From Chlorobium sp. (GTDB lineage Bacteria > Bacteroidota > Chlorobiia > Chlorobiales > Chlorobiaceae): DNA of 64,000 nucleotides. The translations under genes were made by a program, and so were the position numbers. The DNA lies in NCBI GenBank assembly GCA_028280025.1, contig JANQMO010000033.1, positions 1 to 64,000 of the forward strand. Reading direction: 5' to 3'. Positions 62,414 to 64,000 of the stretch are shown one piece after another; the first letter of the stretch is position 1, and every line of letters starts with the position of its first letter. The notes below the pieces were generated by a model, which searched no databases, was not told the origin of the DNA, and worked only from the letters and a program-made list of their open reading frames with translations.

Positions 62414-62662
62414 ATGAACACAGAGACTACAGCAGCAAGCCCGCAGTTGAGGTTTTACCGTCTCAAAGAGGTGATCGGCGACAGGAAAAAGGGGATTCCG
62501 GGCATTATCCCGGTGTCGCGTTCGGCCTGGTACGCCGGCATCAAGGAAGGGATTTACCCGAAACCGGTCAAACTGTCGGAACGGACGTCGGCTTGGCGGT
62601 CGACGGATATCGATGAGCTTGTGAAGCGGTTGTTCAACGAGAGTCAACCTGTGGAGGGTTAG
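62414..62662 (+). CDS. AlpA-like transcriptional regulator/excisionase
   Basis: 82 residues behind a strong AGGAGG. The MerR-like AlpA domain is recognisable: FYRLKEVIGDRKKGIPGIIP, VSRSAWYAGIKEGIYPKPVK, and the end LSERTSAWRSTDIDELVKRL. AlpA-family proteins control integrase expression or act as excisionases in P4-like elements, which fits the P4-type integrase at the other end. Confidence 0.88.
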   Translation: MNTETTAASPQLRFYRLKEVIGDRKKGIPGIIPVSRSAWYAGIKEGIYPKPVKLSERTSAWRSTDIDELVKRLFNESQPVEG

Positions 62663-62664
62663 CC

Positions 62665-62865
62665 ATGACCATCATTCTTCAGAAAGGGGATGAACTGACT
62701 CATGTTGTGATGCAGGACGGTTCAATAATTCCACGGGAATCCATGCGTGAGTACAGGCTTTCCGACGGGCGGATCGCTCTGGATTGCGGAGAGTGTAACG
62801 AGCGGGCGGCCGCTGCCAGGTTCGCGGTCGATGCCGATGGCATAATCAGCGAGTGGGGGGCGTGA
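62665..62865 (+). CDS. small hypothetical phage protein
   Basis: 66 residues (MTIILQKGDELTHVVMQDGS at the start) with GGAGGG upstream. It has two Cys in DCGECNERAAA and reads like a small globular domain. Starts 3 bp after the AlpA-like gene and its stop overlaps the next start. No family recognised. Confidence 0.55.
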   Translation: MTIILQKGDELTHVVMQDGSIIPRESMREYRLSDGRIALDCGECNERAAAARFAVDADGIISEWGA

Positions 62866-62866
62866 G

Positions 62867-63052
62867 ATGTGTATCAAATCATTGACAGCGTTTGCAGCAT
62901 TCTCGGTCATTGGCCTGGGATGCGGAATCGAGTTTCTGCATGCCCTTGCATTCGGGGTGCTCATATCCGGGGGGCTGAGTGTCACTGCCGTCATGGGGCG
63001 CACGAAAACGTTTCCGAGAGACTACAAACAGGATAATCCAGACGGCAGCTGA
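62867..63052 (+). CDS. small hydrophobic phage protein
   Basis: 61 residues, mostly membrane-compatible: AAFSVIGLGCGIEFLHALAF and GVLISGGLSVTAV suggest two short helices, followed by a basic tail. The ATG directly follows the previous stop. No family recognised. Expression is supported by its tight spacing. Confidence 0.5.
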   Translation: MCIKSLTAFAAFSVIGLGCGIEFLHALAFGVLISGGLSVTAVMGRTKTFPRDYKQDNPDGS

Positions 63053-63063
63053 TCGCAGCCAAG

Positions 63064-63171
63064 GCCTTGCCGTAGGGGAACCGGCAAACCCGCGGGGCTC
63101 ATATCCCCGGTGAAGGGTGCCGATCAGCAGGCGGCATCCTTTGTGAGAGTTCGAATCTCTCCGGCAGGGCA
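63064..63171 (+). tRNA. class II tRNA-like gene, anticodon CAU, 10-bp variable arm
   Basis: Folds as a full cloverleaf. Acceptor: 63066-63072 pairs with 63162-63168 (7 bp), extendable to 9 bp. D arm GGG/CCC with A14, G18G19 and A21 in place. Anticodon stem CGGGG/CCCCG (63093-63097, 63105-63109), loop CUCAUAU, anticodon CAU, U33 present. Variable region of 35 nt with a perfect 10-bp stem (63113-63122 with 63132-63141). T arm GAGAG/CUCUC with loop UUCGAAU. CCA is not encoded. CAU belongs to Met, fMet or Ile2, all class I tRNAs, so the combination is anomalous. The amino acid cannot be assigned. Confidence 0.75.
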
Positions 63172-63206
63172 AAGTTTTTAAGGGTAACGGAGATGAGGGG
63201 GTGTGC

Positions 63207-63407
63207 ATGAGTGACAAAAGGGATGTTATTGAGCGGCCGCAGACATGTCGGGGCTGTGAGTTTTACAAGCCGGACTGGGGCATTTGGTGCGCTAATGGCT
63301 GGTCGCGGGACGGGAGCAGCGGACACTGCATGTTGGAGCCTATCCCCGTACCACGCGATGCGGGGGATATCGCTTGCCGGTATGGTTTACCGAAGAACCC
63401 TTTATGA
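63207..63407 (+). CDS. small cysteine-rich phage protein
   Basis: 66 residues from ATG 63207, with GAGGGGG upstream. Five cysteines (CRGCEFYKP, CANGW, HCMLEP, CRYG) suggest a zinc or Fe-S knuckle protein. Similar short Cys-containing proteins are common in phage early regions. No family is named. The upstream GTG at 63201 is less likely. Confidence 0.55.
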   Translation: MSDKRDVIERPQTCRGCEFYKPDWGIWCANGWSRDGSSGHCMLEPIPVPRDAGDIACRYGLPKNPL

Positions 63408-63423
63408 CGAGTGGAGGTATGCT

Positions 63424-63633
63424 ATGGGATTTTTCGCCGAATATCATAATGCGGATGAAATCATGTGTTCCTGCGGGAACGCTGAACCGGTCGAGGAGAC
63501 GGAAATCGTCGGCAAGTTCGTCTATTACTTCTGCAAGTGCCCGGTGTGCGGGGTTGAGTCTGACCGGTCATTGATTCAAGGGGAAGCTATCGAGCTGTGG
63601 AAAGATAAAATGCTTTGTGAGGATTTACCGTGA
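63424..63633 (+). CDS. Lar-like zinc-binding phage protein (restriction alleviation family)
   Basis: 69 residues from ATG 63424 behind GGAGG. Two CxC/CxxC sites (CSCGN and CKCPVCG) and the closing motif GEAIELWKDKM match the pattern of Lar-like proteins, where the second Cys pair is followed by EAI-x-x-W. Rac prophage Lar eases host type I restriction. Here the zinc fold is the sure part, the anti-restriction role an inference. Confidence 0.55.
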   Translation: MGFFAEYHNADEIMCSCGNAEPVEETEIVGKFVYYFCKCPVCGVESDRSLIQGEAIELWKDKMLCEDLP

Positions 63634-63647
63634 AAATTGGAGTGGTA

Positions 63648-64000
63648 ATGGAACAAACAATCGGACTGATCGGGTACGGCGCTGCGGGAATGGTTGTTTT
63701 CCTTACGCTTTGGGTAGCTATCGAGGAGCATATCAAGAATAAACGAGCATGGATTGATAGCCTCCCTCATCATCCCGATCAGCATGCCAAGGATGATAAA
63801 GAAATCAACATAAAAGAGATTGTTTCAGCATGGCTTCTGCAGAATGATTGTGACGGGTTATGCAATCCTGAAATCGAATGCGGGTGCGGACTGGATAACC
63901 TGATGCCTTGTGAATTCCCAGACGAAAAACACTGTGTTCCGGCCGTTGAACGTGACGGGGCGTTTGTGATGCATCACATAGATAACACTGATAATGGTAC
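63648..64000 (+). CDS. phage protein with N-terminal membrane helix, runs off the window
   Basis: Opens at ATG 63648 with GGAG 5 bp before, and stays open to the end of the window (117 codons). An N-terminal helix (GYGAAGMVVFLTLWVAI) is followed by a soluble part with the Cys-rich motif DCDGLCNPEIECGCGLDNLM and a later PC. Similar C-rich motifs occur in phage proteins of unknown function. Partial. Confidence 0.6.
   Translation, partial: MEQTIGLIGYGAAGMVVFLTLWVAIEEHIKNKRAWIDSLPHHPDQHAKDDKEINIKEIVSAWLLQNDCDGLCNPEIECGCGLDNLMPCEFPDEKHCVPAVERDGAFVMHHIDNTDNG

Noticed and set aside
63145..63170. The T-arm-like end of the phage tRNA as the second attachment site of the island
   Set aside because: Its sequence does not match the ssrA end (different T arm and acceptor), and phage genes continue beyond it.
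63064..63171. Reading the tRNA-like gene as selenocysteine tRNA
   Set aside because: The anticodon is CAU with U33 correctly placed, not UCA, and the D stem is 3 bp rather than the 6 bp of bacterial tRNA-Sec; only the long acceptor and variable arm are Sec-like.
1..64000. CRISPR arrays, cas genes and insertion sequences
   Set aside because: No regularly spaced long repeats and no transposase motifs were seen; the only tandem repeats are the 8-bp array at 1296 and the 15-bp coding repeats at 53895-54250.

Overview
The window comes from the chromosome of a green sulfur bacterium (Chlorobiaceae), probably of the Chlorobium/Prosthecochloris group. The evidence is two chlorosome-envelope ferredoxins (CsmJ- and CsmX-like) close to a CrtH-type carotenoid isomerase and alanine dehydrogenase, a thioredoxin-reductase-like ferredoxin-NADP reductase next to menA, and a tmRNA with the tag ADDYSYAMAA. 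All identifications rest on reading motifs in the sequence; no database search was run.

Bases 1-51,700 are mostly ordinary backbone. They start with decayed genes (a CIA30-domain relic, an MNT/HEPN toxin-antitoxin pair with a broken toxin). Then come hisF; FNR-menA-aguB-M48 protease-aguA; a DEDDh exonuclease; and a nine-gene branched-chain amino acid operon on the minus strand (ilvD-ilvB-ilvN-ilvC-leuB-leuA-leuC-leuD-cimA). This operon is preceded by a promoter-like sequence, a leader peptide very rich in Ile/Leu/Val codons and a hairpin, which together suggest attenuation. After it lie a two-domain membrane protein that looks like a phytol kinase joined to a phytyl-phosphate kinase, a Tol-Pal cluster (tolQ-tolR-tolA-tolB, a mini-lipoprotein, two pal genes, cpoB), an L,D-transpeptidase-like protein, hsp20-dnaK, an ArsR regulator, an ECF sigma/anti-sigma pair, mreB, crtH, ald, sdhB-like, csmJ, csmX, mfd, a lone OppD-type ATPase behind a structured intergenic region, a PhoB/PhoR-like pair with an MscS channel, a Nudix hydrolase, bcp, yqgE and ssrA (tmRNA).

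From the 3' end of ssrA to the end of the window the DNA is a mobile island or prophage. A P4-type tyrosine integrase lies about 200 bp from ssrA. Cargo follows: a pentapeptide-repeat protein, a TIR-like relic, and a compact module of DNA cytosine methyltransferase, MORC/MutL-like GHKL ATPase with a C-terminal nuclease-like region, and Vsr endonuclease. An HNH nuclease comes next, beside the 3' fragment of a second S24 repressor. Phage control genes follow: an intact S24/LexA-like repressor with twin operators over its start codon, then rightward small phage genes including an AlpA-like regulator and a Lar-like zinc protein. Among these small genes is a tRNA-like gene with a CAU anticodon and a very long, 10-bp variable arm, an unusual combination and the most striking item in the window. 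The far end of the island is not in the window.

Backbone functions fit a photoautotroph: quinone, carotenoid and chlorosome biogenesis, amino acid and polyamine synthesis, and envelope maintenance.
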